Positions 21,776 to 29,505 of a stretch of 40,073 bases of DNA are shown piece by piece. The stretch comes from a virus. The stretch lies in the IMG/VR virus record IMGVR_UViG_3300048589_000566, positions 1 through 40,073 of that record; one strand, given 5' to 3'. Numbering within the stretch: the first letter of the stretch is position 1; each line of letters begins with the position of its first letter. The position numbers were made by a program, and so were the translations under genes. Below the pieces are notes generated by a model. The model searched no databases and was not told where the DNA came from. It saw nothing but the letters and a program-made list of their open reading frames with translations.

Positions 21776-23314
21776 TCAGGACGCGGCGTAAGGGTACGCC
21801 ATACGTGATCGTGGCGAGAGCAACACGAGGTTTCGGCGCGCTCGACTGACCGCCACGTAGGCAACACGGTGCTCATCGTCGGGCGACCGCTCGAAGCCTT
21901 GCCACGTCTGGTACGCCATGTCGGGCGCGACGATCACCGTGTCAGCCTCGCCGCCCTTCACGCCGTGTATGGTATTGACCATCAGTCGTGGCGCGGCGAT
22001 CAACGACCCGCCGTTGCGCAGGATCGTGCGATAGTACATTCGGTCAGCAAGGCTGATGCCATCGAGCGCCTCGAACCACGGTCCTGTTGCGAGCAAACCG
22101 AACTGTTCGCGGAGTTCCTGTTCCGAGTAAGGGCGGCGGTCGTCGATACCCTTACAACCTTTGTGCCCACGCTTCACGCCGAACCCGACCCGCAGTTGTT
22201 CATAGACCGCCTTAACATCAGCGCCTGGGATCGGTTGACCCTTCCTGACTTTCTCCCATGCATAGATGGCGCGGGCGTGCGAGGCGTTGACCGACGAGCC
22301 GCCGTACTGATTCACGAACGCGAGACCCTGTTGCCGGAGTTCCTTCGAGTACTCACCCAATAGGTACGTGTTGCGAGCGAGCAGGAGCATGCTCCCCTCC
22401 ATCGCCCGGAAGTCCAGCGTGGTCAGGTCGTTGCGCGTGATCACTTCCCCCTCGCCCCCTTCCTTCGGCGCCCACGCCTTGGCAAACCGTTTCCCGATCC
22501 TCCCGGCGATCCGATTGGCGAGAGCGTGCACGGCGGGCGGGCAGCGCCAGGAACGGTCGAGGACCGTGCGCGCTCCGCCGAGGGAGAGGAAGGCGTCAAC
22601 ATCAGCGCCCGACCAACGATAGATCGCCTGGTCATCGTCGCCGGCGATGTAGACCGTGCGGGCGTTTGAGAGCATCTTGCGGAGCACGTGCCACTGCAAG
22701 GTCGAAAGGTCCTGCGCTTCATCAACGAAGGCCACGTCGATGTCGAGGGGTTGCCCGACCTCCACGTACCGCTCGAGCATATCGGTGAAGTCGAAGAGGG
22801 CGTGCGAGCGTTTGTAGTTGGTCACGGCGCGAACTGTTCGCTCTACCGTCCAGTAGTCGAGGCCTTGGTCATCCTCTTGCCACTGCTCCTGCAGGGAGCG
22901 ACAACGGGCGCGGGCGAGGGAGTCGACGAACAGATGTTTGTCGCCGTCCCCTCCGCCCATGATCAGGCCGGTCGACTCATCAACCCGCGCCTTCGTGGAG
23001 AACTCACAGCCGATGCTCTGGCCGATCTCCCGAAGGTGCTCGACCGTCAGCACGTCACTCTTGCTCAAACCGAGCGCGGCGAACGTCAGCGAGTGGTTCG
23101 TGCGGAAGTAGCGGAGTTGGTCGCGCTTGAACGAGAACCGCTGACAGGCGCGCTCCACGGCCTCGCCCACGGCCTTGCGCGTGAATGACACGTAAGCCAC
23201 GCGCTCGGGCGCGATGCCCGCGGCGAGTTCCGCCTCGAGTCGCCCGAGTAGGTAGGTGGTCTTGCCGCAACCGGGCGGGCCGAGGATCAAGCGTTGGTCG
23301 TTGACAATCCGCAT
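21776..23314 (-). CDS. Superfamily 1 helicase, UvrD/Rep-like
   Basis: A 512-residue DNA helicase. The order of motifs is standard: Walker A GPPGCGKTT (12-20), motif Ia YVSFTRKA, Walker B VAFVDEAQDLS, motif III GDDDQAIYRWSGAD, motif IV DRSWRCP, motif V VNTIHGVKGGEADTV, and motif VI RVAYVAVSRARRNLVLL. Such enzymes unwind DNA 3'-5' in replication or repair. It is somewhat shorter than UvrD because the 2B region is reduced. The ATG at 23314 overlaps the primase stop (TAATG), so helicase and primase are coupled. Confidence 0.93.
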   Translation of the reverse strand: MRIVNDQRLILGPPGCGKTTYLLGRLEAELAAGIAPERVAYVSFTRKAVGEAVERACQRFSFKRDQLRYFRTNHSLTFAALGLSKSDVLTVEHLREIGQSIGCEFSTKARVDESTGLIMGGGDGDKHLFVDSLARARCRSLQEQWQEDDQGLDYWTVERTVRAVTNYKRSHALFDFTDMLERYVEVGQPLDIDVAFVDEAQDLSTLQWHVLRKMLSNARTVYIAGDDDQAIYRWSGADVDAFLSLGGARTVLDRSWRCPPAVHALANRIAGRIGKRFAKAWAPKEGGEGEVITRNDLTTLDFRAMEGSMLLLARNTYLLGEYSKELRQQGLAFVNQYGGSSVNASHARAIYAWEKVRKGQPIPGADVKAVYEQLRVGFGVKRGHKGCKGIDDRRPYSEQELREQFGLLATGPWFEALDGISLADRMYYRTILRNGGSLIAAPRLMVNTIHGVKGGEADTVIVAPDMAYQTWQGFERSPDDEHRVAYVAVSRARRNLVLLSPRSRMAYPYAAS

Positions 23315-24840
23315 TAGAACGGCGCCCCCTCGCTCTGGTCATCGCTGGCCAGTCGATGCGGCGCGGTCTGCTGCGCGTACCGATCCAGCGCCCATACCCG
23401 CACGCAACGCCCGTGAATCTGGAACTGGTCGTGCTCAACGCCGTAGCGGCGCAGGATATCCCAACCGCGGCGCTGGTTCACGGAACGGAAGTGGGCACGG
23501 TCGAGATACGCGAACAGATCGCTCGAGCGGAAGTAGACCTTGTTCTTCTCTGGGTCGGTCCACGGTTTGCCAAGTATGACCTCGTCTCGCTCCTTCGCCT
23601 GCGCGACAATCGTACAGAACTGCTCCACGTATTGCATGAAGCGGCCCTCGTCCGAGGAGTCGGGCGGCGGCTCGATGACCTCCACGTTGTTCAGTTTGTC
23701 CGTGATCAGTTCGTGCCACTGGCGCGGCTTCAGCGTGTTCGGCCATTTGTTCACGCGGTCAACGCATCGCTTGTGGAAGCGCGGTTGCTGGAGCAGGTCA
23801 TCCGTCTCGATCTCGAAGCGCAGGCCGTCCACGTCGATGATCCAGGTCGGTTGATCCTTGTGGTTGATCTTGACCAGCGGGCCGATGGTCACGTTCAGTT
23901 CGGCATCATCGTTGCCGATCCCATACTCGCGCTTGAGGCAGACCTCACGGTTGCAGAAGTTCTGACACGGCGCCTTCTTGCACGGGTAAAAATAGTTCTT
24001 GCGGTTGAGCGACTTTATAAGGGCGACCATCTCACGCGACGGTAGCGGCTCTGACGCCACGCGGTTGTTAATTGACTCGAGTTCCTTTTCCCACTCGTCG
24101 CCGTGCCTCAGTCGGCAGTAAACGCCAAAGGCGAACATGGCGTTGTTCCTGCTGCCCACGGGAACCCGCGCCGCGGCGATGGCCTGCAAGCAGGGGGGCG
24201 CGTCGCTGAAGTCCGTCTCGAAGTCAATGGTCAGCGCCTCGAGTTCGTCCGCGCTCACCATCAACCGCTTGGCGAGGTCGAGGAACTGCGAGGCGTTGAG
24301 TTCGTGCCCACGGAATACCGCGCAGCGCTTCGTCGTCTCGTGCGCGTAGTACGGCATGTTGAGCCAGTTACCGAAGTCGCGCTCGCTCGCCAGGCGTACC
24401 TGTTTCGGGAATATCTCCACGCCCGGGTGACCGAGGGCCACGGCGATCTCTGTCATCTTCGCCCGCATCAGACCGGCGGGCACCCAGTCGTTGGCGAAGA
24501 GCGCGACGTGCGCGCCGCCCGACTTCGTGCGCAGGACGACGCAGGGGAGGTCCAGTTTCTCGATCTTCTCGCCCAGCGCGACCAGGTCGAGCGGGTACAC
24601 GTCGATATCAACCGCGCCCCAGCGGACCATGCCGTCGTCATTGATCGGGACGATGCCGAGGCCCAGCATGCCGGCGAGATGTTCGCGCCACTTCTCAATG
24701 GTCACGGGTTCTGCGACCGTGACCGCGCTACCTGACGCCTTACCCTTGTCGTTCGTTCCAGTGATACGGTACACGCCATGAGCGCGACCCAGTCCTTCGT
24801 ATAACCTGAAGAACTGCTCCGCGAGTTCGTAGTCTTTCAT
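23314..24840 (-). CDS. AEP-type DNA primase
   Basis: A 508-residue protein with the archaeo-eukaryotic primase core: WGAVDIDVYPLD (motif I, DxD), VVLRTKSGGAHVALF (motif II, SGxH-like) and EIFPKQVRL downstream. A Cys-rich segment CKKAPCQNFCNREVC suggests a metal or iron-sulfur element. The rest resembles a PriCT-like helical region and a C-terminal basic module. It would make primers for the family A polymerase. The ATG at 24840 has GGAG 7 bases upstream. No helicase domain is fused; helicases are separate genes on both sides. Confidence 0.78.
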   Translation of the reverse strand: MKDYELAEQFFRLYEGLGRAHGVYRITGTNDKGKASGSAVTVAEPVTIEKWREHLAGMLGLGIVPINDDGMVRWGAVDIDVYPLDLVALGEKIEKLDLPCVVLRTKSGGAHVALFANDWVPAGLMRAKMTEIAVALGHPGVEIFPKQVRLASERDFGNWLNMPYYAHETTKRCAVFRGHELNASQFLDLAKRLMVSADELEALTIDFETDFSDAPPCLQAIAAARVPVGSRNNAMFAFGVYCRLRHGDEWEKELESINNRVASEPLPSREMVALIKSLNRKNYFYPCKKAPCQNFCNREVCLKREYGIGNDDAELNVTIGPLVKINHKDQPTWIIDVDGLRFEIETDDLLQQPRFHKRCVDRVNKWPNTLKPRQWHELITDKLNNVEVIEPPPDSSDEGRFMQYVEQFCTIVAQAKERDEVILGKPWTDPEKNKVYFRSSDLFAYLDRAHFRSVNQRRGWDILRRYGVEHDQFQIHGRCVRVWALDRYAQQTAPHRLASDDQSEGAPF

Positions 24841-24860
24841 GCGCTCGCTCCGGGGAAGAA

Positions 24861-24882
24861 ACGGGCGGCTCGCGCCGCCCGT
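24861..24882 (-). terminator. GNRA-capped hairpin before the primase gene
   Basis: A perfect 9-bp stem (ACGGGCGGC / GCCGCCCGT) closed by a GCGA loop on the transcribed strand, 16 bases after the preceding stop. It is followed by TTTCTT, a degenerate U-tract, so partial termination is possible. It leaves 20 bases to the primase start and may also mask or expose its RBS region. Confidence 0.5.
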
Positions 24883-24897
24883 CCACGATGGCTGTTG

Positions 24898-25689
24898 TCA
24901 GAACGCCACGCCGTCGTCGGTTTCCCCATGAGCCGCCGGTTCTGCCTGCGCGAAGTCCTCGCGCTTCTCGCCGGACACGACCGCGTCCCGGAACGCCTTG
25001 GCGGCGTTCACCAGGTTGACATCTTCGACCTGAGCGCCGGTCTCGATCTTCCAGCCCATCCACGAACCCTTGTCGTTTTTCTCGGGTACCGAGGTCAGGT
25101 GGTAGCGATGCGAGAACATCGGCGGCGTGAAGATCGAACCATCGGCGCGGCGCATCTTGATCGCCTGCATCTTCGCCATCCAGTTCTTCGACTTCTTGAT
25201 CTGGGTCGACGACAACGACATCACGGCCCACTCGACCACGCCATCGGACTTCACGACCAGCACGTAGTGAATGCGGGTATCGTTGACCTGGTTGCCATCC
25301 GGCAGGATATCGCGGCCGCGGTCGTCGCGCTTGGCCTGCGCGACCGTCGGGTCGTTCGGGTCCATCTCGCCGAGGAAGCCACCGCCCTTCTCACGCGGCA
25401 CCCACTTCAGGAAGGCGCGGCGGTAATGCACGGGGATGACCTCGATGCCCTTTTCGCCGTCGAAGAGTTCGCCGGTGACCGTGTTGATCAGCATGCCCTC
25501 TTCCGCGCCCTTGATGTAGGCGCCGTCGGTTTTCTTGACCTGGGGCGACAACGACTGCAGGACTTGCAGGAACGGGATGGCGAACGACTCGGCGGTGGCG
25601 TTCTCGAAACCGGCGCCAGCATCCTGTTCAAACTGAACGGCGAGGGTGGGCAGTTGGTCCTTCTTCTCGACTACTTCTTTCTTGCTCAT
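24898..25689 (-). CDS. Conserved phage protein, possible ssDNA-binding type
   Basis: A 263-residue protein of a type seen in the replication modules of many phages. Conserved-looking stretches are GFENATAESFAIPFLQVLQS, AYIKGAEEGMLINTVTGE, GIEVIPVHYRRAFLKWVPRE and HYVLVVKSDG. It ends in an acidic, aromatic tail (GETDDGVAF), a feature of ssDNA-binding proteins that recruit partners through their C-termini. That tail and its place beside the primase make ssDNA binding plausible but unproven. ATG 25689 is behind GGAG with a 9-base spacer. Confidence 0.65.
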   Translation of the reverse strand: MSKKEVVEKKDQLPTLAVQFEQDAGAGFENATAESFAIPFLQVLQSLSPQVKKTDGAYIKGAEEGMLINTVTGELFDGEKGIEVIPVHYRRAFLKWVPREKGGGFLGEMDPNDPTVAQAKRDDRGRDILPDGNQVNDTRIHYVLVVKSDGVVEWAVMSLSSTQIKKSKNWMAKMQAIKMRRADGSIFTPPMFSHRYHLTSVPEKNDKGSWMGWKIETGAQVEDVNLVNAAKAFRDAVVSGEKREDFAQAEPAAHGETDDGVAF

Positions 25690-25798
25690 GGGTATTGCTC
25701 CAAGTTCGGACGGCTTGCTTTACCCGCGCCGTCACGTCAACGGGCGCCCCTGTTTAGTCGGCACGGGGCTCTCCGATCAGCAGGCCGCGGTAGCAGCC

Positions 25799-26341
25799 CT
25801 ACTTGATCACGGCCTTGCGCCAGCGGTAGGCGCCAAGGGTTTCGAGCGGGACTTCCGCGCCCTGCTCGAGCAGTTCACGGATCAGTGACTTGAGCGTGCC
25901 GGTATTCACGCTCTGCGCCAGTTTCGGGATGATCCCCTTGCCGATCAGTTCCTGCGCCAGCGCCCGGGCCTTCTCTTCGTCGCCCGCGCCGAACCCGACC
26001 TCCACGTCAACCGAGACCAGGTCCGAGTAACCGTGCTCCTTCAGCCACGCAATGGCGCCATCTTTCTTGTCCCCGGCGAGCGAGGCGCTGATGTCCTCCT
26101 TGATCGTGACGCCGCGACCATCAAGCAGCGTGAACGTGGACATGCCGACCTCGGCCATCAGTTCCGGGAGTTCGCGCTCCTGAACCTTGGCGAGTTCCTG
26201 CCTCGCCTTCTTCAGTTCCGCTTCCAGCCGGGCGACTGTCGCGGCGCGCTCGAGTTGGGTCTTGGCAAGAGCCGCGAGGCGCGACAGCACGCCTTCATCG
26301 ACCGGGGCTTTCTCTTCATCGAACATCGTGGCATCTACCAT
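25799..26341 (-). CDS. Conserved phage protein with N-terminal coiled coil
   Basis: A 180-residue protein. Residues 25-65 form a coiled coil (RLEAELKKARQELAKVQER), then comes a conserved phage-type domain: ELPELMAEVGMSTFTLLDGRG, AIAWLKEHGYSDLV and VEVGFGAGDEEKARAL. Similar proteins occur in the replication region of various phages without assigned function. I prefer ATG 26341, preceded by GAGGA with an 8-base spacer; ATG 26359, overlapping the upstream stop, is the alternative. A 109-base gap after it holds no clear signal. Confidence 0.65.
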   Translation of the reverse strand: MVDATMFDEEKAPVDEGVLSRLAALAKTQLERAATVARLEAELKKARQELAKVQERELPELMAEVGMSTFTLLDGRGVTIKEDISASLAGDKKDGAIAWLKEHGYSDLVSVDVEVGFGAGDEEKARALAQELIGKGIIPKLAQSVNTGTLKSLIRELLEQGAEVPLETLGAYRWRKAVIK

Positions 26342-26355
26342 CTTTCTATCCTCTG

Positions 26356-26703
26356 TCATTGCATGCTGCCGGATATGTCTACCTGAACCGGAACGTAGCA
26401 GCCGCCGCGCCGGTCCCACTTCAGAATCTTGATGCGCCCGTTATTACGTGCGCCAGCGACCATCGCTGCCGCCGCCATCACCGAGGGGTCGCCGATGGGC
26501 AGGAGGTAGTCGTCCTCCCCAAAATCCGCGAGACGCTCACGCAGCTGGCGCACCACAGGCACGCTGGAAAACATCGACTGCGCCGACGACACGAGCACCT
26601 CAAGTGCTCCGAAGCGTTCGGCCGAAGTCAAGTCAAACTTGCGCACAAAATCACCCTCCAGTGACCTGACCAGAACATCTTGAGTAACAAATACTTTGCC
26701 CAT
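26356..26703 (-). CDS. Conserved small phage protein next to the helicase
   Basis: A 115-residue protein with KFDLTSAERFGALEVLV, then LLPIGDPSVMAAAAMVA and KILKWDRRGGCYVPVQVD. The GDP...A...LKWDR pattern occurs in small phage proteins located beside replication helicases; no function is known to me. ATG 26703 has GGAG 5 bases upstream; a GTG at 26709 overlaps the helicase stop but lies inside the RBS. Confidence 0.68.
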   Translation of the reverse strand: MGKVFVTQDVLVRSLEGDFVRKFDLTSAERFGALEVLVSSAQSMFSSVPVVRQLRERLADFGEDDYLLPIGDPSVMAAAAMVAGARNNGRIKILKWDRRGGCYVPVQVDISGSMQ

Positions 26704-26705
26704 GG

Positions 26706-28244
26706 TCACTCCAACCAGTTGTTAAAAGCGTCGCCCGTGATCAGGTCGGCGACGCTCTTCTTCGCCTTGAGCGTGTCGATGATCTTGGTGTCGATAGTTC
26801 CCTCGCATTCGTAGTCGATGTACAGCACCTTGTTGGTCTGGCCGATACGATGTGCGCGGTCCTCCGACTGGAGCCGATGCTCCAGGTTGAAGGAGTTTGA
26901 GTAGTAGATAACGGTGCTGGCCGCAGTCAGGGTCAGACCCGTGCCGCCGGCCTGCGGATTACCGACGAAGAAGCGACAGCTCGGGTCTCCTTGGAAGCGG
27001 TCAATGGCGAGTTCCCGCGCATCGCGACTGATCGCTCCGTAGTACGCCACGGCGGCTTGAGGACCATACGCGGCGCGCAAAGCGTCCGTGATCGCTTCGA
27101 TCTCATACGTGAACCGCGACCAAATGATGAACTTGCTCGTGTCGGGGAAGTCCTCAATGTCCTCAAGCATCGTGGCGATGCGCGGGTTCTTCTCGGGCGT
27201 GTCGAAGATCGGGCGGCCCGGCGGCGTGTCGAGAGGATCGACCACGTCCATGATCGCGCCCGGAGCGAACCCGCCTAGAATCTGCTGCAGAAACGTCAGC
27301 GATGCCAGACGGTTCACGGGACGCTGGCTGTCGTCGGTCGTTCCCTTCTTCAGCCGGCGCACGAGTTCGTTGTACAGGCCCGTCTGCTCGTCGCTCATCT
27401 CAACCGGACGGCGTTTGTAGAGTTTGTCCGGGAGGTCGAGGCAGTCGCGCTTGAGCACGCGGTATGAGTGCGGTTTCAGGATACTGTCGAGTTCTTCGAG
27501 GTTGCGGAACATCGGGCGACCATCCTTGTCGCGGGCGATGATCGCGGGGCCGAACGGGCGACCGCTCTTCGCTTTAATCGACTTCATCAGCGGGCTCGAA
27601 TCATCGAGCAGCACCGCATACCGCGCCCTGAAGGCCGTGAACGACTGGGTCGGTAGCACGTGCGGGTCGAGGAACATCATCTGCGCGAACACGTCAAGCG
27701 GAGAGTTCGGTACCGGGGTGCCCGTCGTCGCCCGGCGGTACTTCAGGAACTTACGGAGCGAGAGCACCGCCTTCGTCCGCTGGGCCGAGGGGTTCTTGAT
27801 CCGTGACGATTCATCAACCACGGCCATCGCCTGCGTGGCGTTCACGAACCGCTCGACAATCTTCACGGCGTCGCCACGGGCCAGGTACTCCACGTTCACG
27901 GCGAGGATGCGGAGGAAGTTACCCGGCGACAGGAGATCATCGAAGCGCGCCTTGTCCTTCTTCGACATGCCGCCGTTCAGCGTCGCGGCGCGGTATGGCA
28001 CGTAGTCAGGAAGATGGGCCGGCACCTCGCGGGCGATCCAGTTCCGGTGCACGCCGTTCGGCGCGATGATCAGCAGCGCATTGATCCGCCCCAGGTTGTA
28101 GAGGTAGGCGGCGGTGTCGAGCATGATCTTGGTCTTGCCCGTGCCCTGTTCGGCGAAGAGAGCAAACGCCTCACGGTCACGGCTCGACTCGAACGCTTCG
28201 AGTTGGTGGGCGAATGGTTTGGTCTTGAATGCGAAGTCAGTCAC
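26706..28244 (-). CDS. SNF2/DEAD-type superfamily 2 helicase
   Basis: A 512-residue SF2 ATPase. Motifs in order are Walker A LFAEQGTGKTKIM, the DExx box AMAVVDESSRIKN, motif III RRATTGTPVPNSPLD, then a second RecA domain with FIIWSRFTYEI, FVGNPQAGGTGLTL and motif VI RLQSEDRAHRIGQTN. The RAHRIGQ form is typical of SNF2-like enzymes. Phage members remodel or unwind DNA during replication initiation or recombination. It is the first early gene. The start is GTG 28244, fixed by AAAGGAG with an 8-base spacer. Confidence 0.92.
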   Translation of the reverse strand: MTDFAFKTKPFAHQLEAFESSRDREAFALFAEQGTGKTKIMLDTAAYLYNLGRINALLIIAPNGVHRNWIAREVPAHLPDYVPYRAATLNGGMSKKDKARFDDLLSPGNFLRILAVNVEYLARGDAVKIVERFVNATQAMAVVDESSRIKNPSAQRTKAVLSLRKFLKYRRATTGTPVPNSPLDVFAQMMFLDPHVLPTQSFTAFRARYAVLLDDSSPLMKSIKAKSGRPFGPAIIARDKDGRPMFRNLEELDSILKPHSYRVLKRDCLDLPDKLYKRRPVEMSDEQTGLYNELVRRLKKGTTDDSQRPVNRLASLTFLQQILGGFAPGAIMDVVDPLDTPPGRPIFDTPEKNPRIATMLEDIEDFPDTSKFIIWSRFTYEIEAITDALRAAYGPQAAVAYYGAISRDARELAIDRFQGDPSCRFFVGNPQAGGTGLTLTAASTVIYYSNSFNLEHRLQSEDRAHRIGQTNKVLYIDYECEGTIDTKIIDTLKAKKSVADLITGDAFNNWLE

Positions 28245-28313
28245 GTGCCGTTCTCCTTTCTTGCGCCCATTGAAAGCGGGGAGGCGCCCCCAGATCAAGC
28301 GCAAAGCGGGGGA

Positions 28314-28325
28314 CCCCTATAGGGG
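28314..28325. promoter_or_regulatory. CCCCTATAGGGG palindrome, copy 3 (early leader)
   Basis: A perfect 12-base palindrome identical to the one at 7589-7600. It lies 70 bases upstream of the first early start codon and downstream of the candidate early promoter, i.e. within the early leader, just as copy 1 lies in the late leader. Confidence 0.5.
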
Positions 28326-28366
28326 AAAAATCCCTGTGCGGCGCGAGAGAGAGAAAAGCGAAAGTG

Positions 28367-28393
28367 CTGATACTACTGATACTGCTGATAGCG
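28367..28393. repeat. Three tandem 9-bp CTGATA repeats
   Basis: CTGATACTA, CTGATACTG and CTGATAGCG follow one another without gaps. Further single copies are at 28433 (TATCAG) and 28473 (CTGATA), and four more occur in region A. Helical phasing of about 9 bp and overlap with the -10 box suggest binding sites for a regulator or initiator. Confidence 0.6.
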
Positions 28394-28404
28394 ATGATGG
28401 TCAA
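28369..28404 (-). promoter_or_regulatory. Candidate early promoter
   Basis: Minus-strand TTGACC (28404-28399), a 17-base spacer and TATCAG (28381-28376). The -35 match is good and the -10 weak, and the -10 lies inside the CTGATA tandem repeat. This would fit a promoter that needs help from, or is repressed by, the repeat-binding protein. The leader would be about 125 bases. Confidence 0.4.
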
Positions 28405-28422
28405 CGCTCAGAAGATCAGGGA

Positions 28423-28436
28423 GATAGCGCGCTATC
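28423..28436. promoter_or_regulatory. GATAGCGCGCTATC palindrome
   Basis: A perfect 14-base palindrome about 20 bases upstream of the candidate early -35 box. Its arms (GATAGC) extend the TGATAG of the third tandem repeat, so it may be a high-affinity form of the same recognition site. Confidence 0.4.
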
Positions 28437-28536
28437 AGGAACGGGATGCCGTGCTGATCAAAGAATCGGTTGCTGATACTCTAGTTCACCGCGCACGAGG
28501 TTTTGCTCGTATCGGTTATGCCATCCCTGATTCGCT

Positions 28537-28545
28537 CTATAGGGG
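28537..28545. promoter_or_regulatory. CTATAGGGG element, copy 4
   Basis: CTATAGGGG within CGCTC-N8-GAGCG (28533-28550), at the late-operon side of region B. GCCATCCCT (28520-28528) precedes it, as in copy 2. It is not a full palindrome. Confidence 0.45.
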
Positions 28546-28558
28546 GAGCGAGAGAGGC

Positions 28559-28580
28559 GGGGCGATGAATCCCTCGCCCC
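28559..28580 (-). terminator. Hairpin after the late operon
   Basis: A 7-bp stem GGGGCGA / TCGCCCC with an 8-base loop, about 46 bases beyond the last late stop codon. A second, smaller hairpin (GGCGG / CCGCC) lies at 28601-28618. The following transcribed sequence is C/U-rich but not a clean U-tract, so the terminator call is tentative. Confidence 0.35.
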
Positions 28581-28625
28581 TCCCCCTGATCGCCGCTCCT
28601 GGCGGTTTATACGCCGCCCCTCCCC

Positions 28626-29201
28626 CTAGAATCGCAGGCCCGCGCCCACGAAGGCGAAGCCCGGGACGGCGCCGCCCATGATCTCGAACGGACCGACAGC
28701 ACGACCGACCGCCCCTCCGGGATAGCATGACCCGTCCACGTCGCAGGCGCCGATGACCCACCCCCGCCAGCGTTGGTCACGCACGACAGGCGCGACTGGA
28801 CCGACCGGCGTGTCGACCGCGCCGATGATCTCCCCGCCCTGAGCGTGCGCCGCCTCCCGTGTTCCGCCCTCCTGATCCTTGAACTGGGTCAGGTCGAGCA
28901 CGACATCGGGGCATCGCACGATCTTCTGCTCCCCGGCGCATTCAATGGTCACGGGTTCCGGTCGGATCGTGACCGTAGCCTGCCGCGTGACCGTGGAACC
29001 CTCCGGGAGATAGTGGGGCCTCGGCGGTTTCGCCTTGGGTTCCTCGCGGGCGACGACAACGCCGCCATCCTTCAACGGCGCTTCCGGCTTCGCCTCCACG
29101 TGCTCGCCCGGAGGCGCCTCCGGGCGCGAGATCATCCAGTGCAGGAAGATGCCGAAGAGCGTGGCGAGGATCAGCGGTGTGTATCTATTCACCGCTTCCA
29201 T
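28626..29201 (-). CDS. Membrane-anchored lysis-module protein, spanin-like
   Basis: A 191-residue protein with an N-terminal membrane span (residues 8-24), a Pro/Lys/Glu-rich periplasmic stretch, a beta-rich middle with paired Cys (ECAGEQKIVRC) and a glycine-rich end (PGFAFVGAGLRF) that finishes in Phe like an outer-membrane strand. This fits a spanin-type protein that links inner and outer membranes at lysis. No overlapping lipoprotein gene is obvious, so a one-component design is possible. It is the last late gene, after holin and endolysin, and overlaps the preceding gene by 17 bases. Confidence 0.55.
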   Translation of the reverse strand: MEAVNRYTPLILATLFGIFLHWMISRPEAPPGEHVEAKPEAPLKDGGVVVAREEPKAKPPRPHYLPEGSTVTRQATVTIRPEPVTIECAGEQKIVRCPDVVLDLTQFKDQEGGTREAAHAQGGEIIGAVDTPVGPVAPVVRDQRWRGWVIGACDVDGSCYPGGAVGRAVGPFEIMGGAVPGFAFVGAGLRF

Positions 29202-29505
29202 CGGTCGGCCCCCCTTTGCTCGGCGGGTTCATCCTTTCAATGATCTTACCAACCAAGTACGCGAAGCCAGCAAGGATCATCAGGCAGACCGCGGTGATCC
29301 CATAAGCGAGGAGCATGGCATCCGTGTCGCTGACCTGACCCAGGCGCCAGCCGAGATAGATGGCGAGCAGGGCATAGACCGACGTGGCGATCAGCGCGGC
29401 GAAGCGTTTGGTGCTGGGGTTCCCGGTGCTGCCCTCTTCAGCGAAGCGACCGAGCCAGCGAACGAAATCGGGACCAAGCAGGAACGTGACCAGGCGCGAG
29501 ATCAT
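29185..29505 (-). CDS. Putative holin with two membrane spans
   Basis: A 106-residue protein with two hydrophobic helices (about residues 35-55, RFAALIATSVYALLAIYLGW, and 65-85, LLAYGITAVCLMILAGFAYL) and a charged C-terminus (KIIERMNPPSKGG). Position directly after the endolysin and this topology suggest a holin or a holin antagonist. ATG 29505 overlaps the endolysin stop (ATGA) with GAGG 5 bases upstream. Confidence 0.6.
   Translation of the reverse strand: MISRLVTFLLGPDFVRWLGRFAEEGSTGNPSTKRFAALIATSVYALLAIYLGWRLGQVSDTDAMLLAYGITAVCLMILAGFAYLVGKIIERMNPPSKGGPTDGSGE

Larger units (their letters stand above)
28245..28625. promoter_or_regulatory. Early control region B (late/early boundary)
   Basis: A 381-base non-coding stretch between the end of the late operon and the first early gene. 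It holds a candidate early promoter (28376-28404), tandem CTGATACTR repeats (28367-28393), a GATAGCGCGCTATC palindrome (28423-28436), two CTATAGGGG elements and hairpins near the late-operon end. A plus-strand ORF beginning at 28364 reads through the repeats, but I do not accept it as a gene. The layout mirrors region A at 7312-7562. It is a plausible site for both transcription control and replication initiation. Confidence 0.6.

Noticed and set aside
21481-21876. Minus-strand ORF over the 21.5-21.8 kb gap
   Set aside because: It runs through the promoter, G/C tracts and the end of the helicase gene, has no RBS and shows Arg/Gly/Pro bias typical of non-coding GC-rich DNA.
28367-28393. CRISPR-like array
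   Set aside because: The repeats are 9 bp without spacers and have no neighbouring cas genes.
28537-28545. T7-type phage promoters (CTATAGGG core)
   Set aside because: The core resembles the T7/T3 promoter end, but no single-subunit RNA polymerase gene is present, the upstream part does not match, and plus-strand transcription would run against all genes.
28364-28681. Plus-strand ORF starting with a hydrophobic run (LILLILLIA) in region B
   Set aside because: The hydrophobic run is the translation of the CTGATA tandem repeats, the RBS is poor, and the ORF then runs into the coding end of the lysis gene; more likely a regulatory repeat than a gene.
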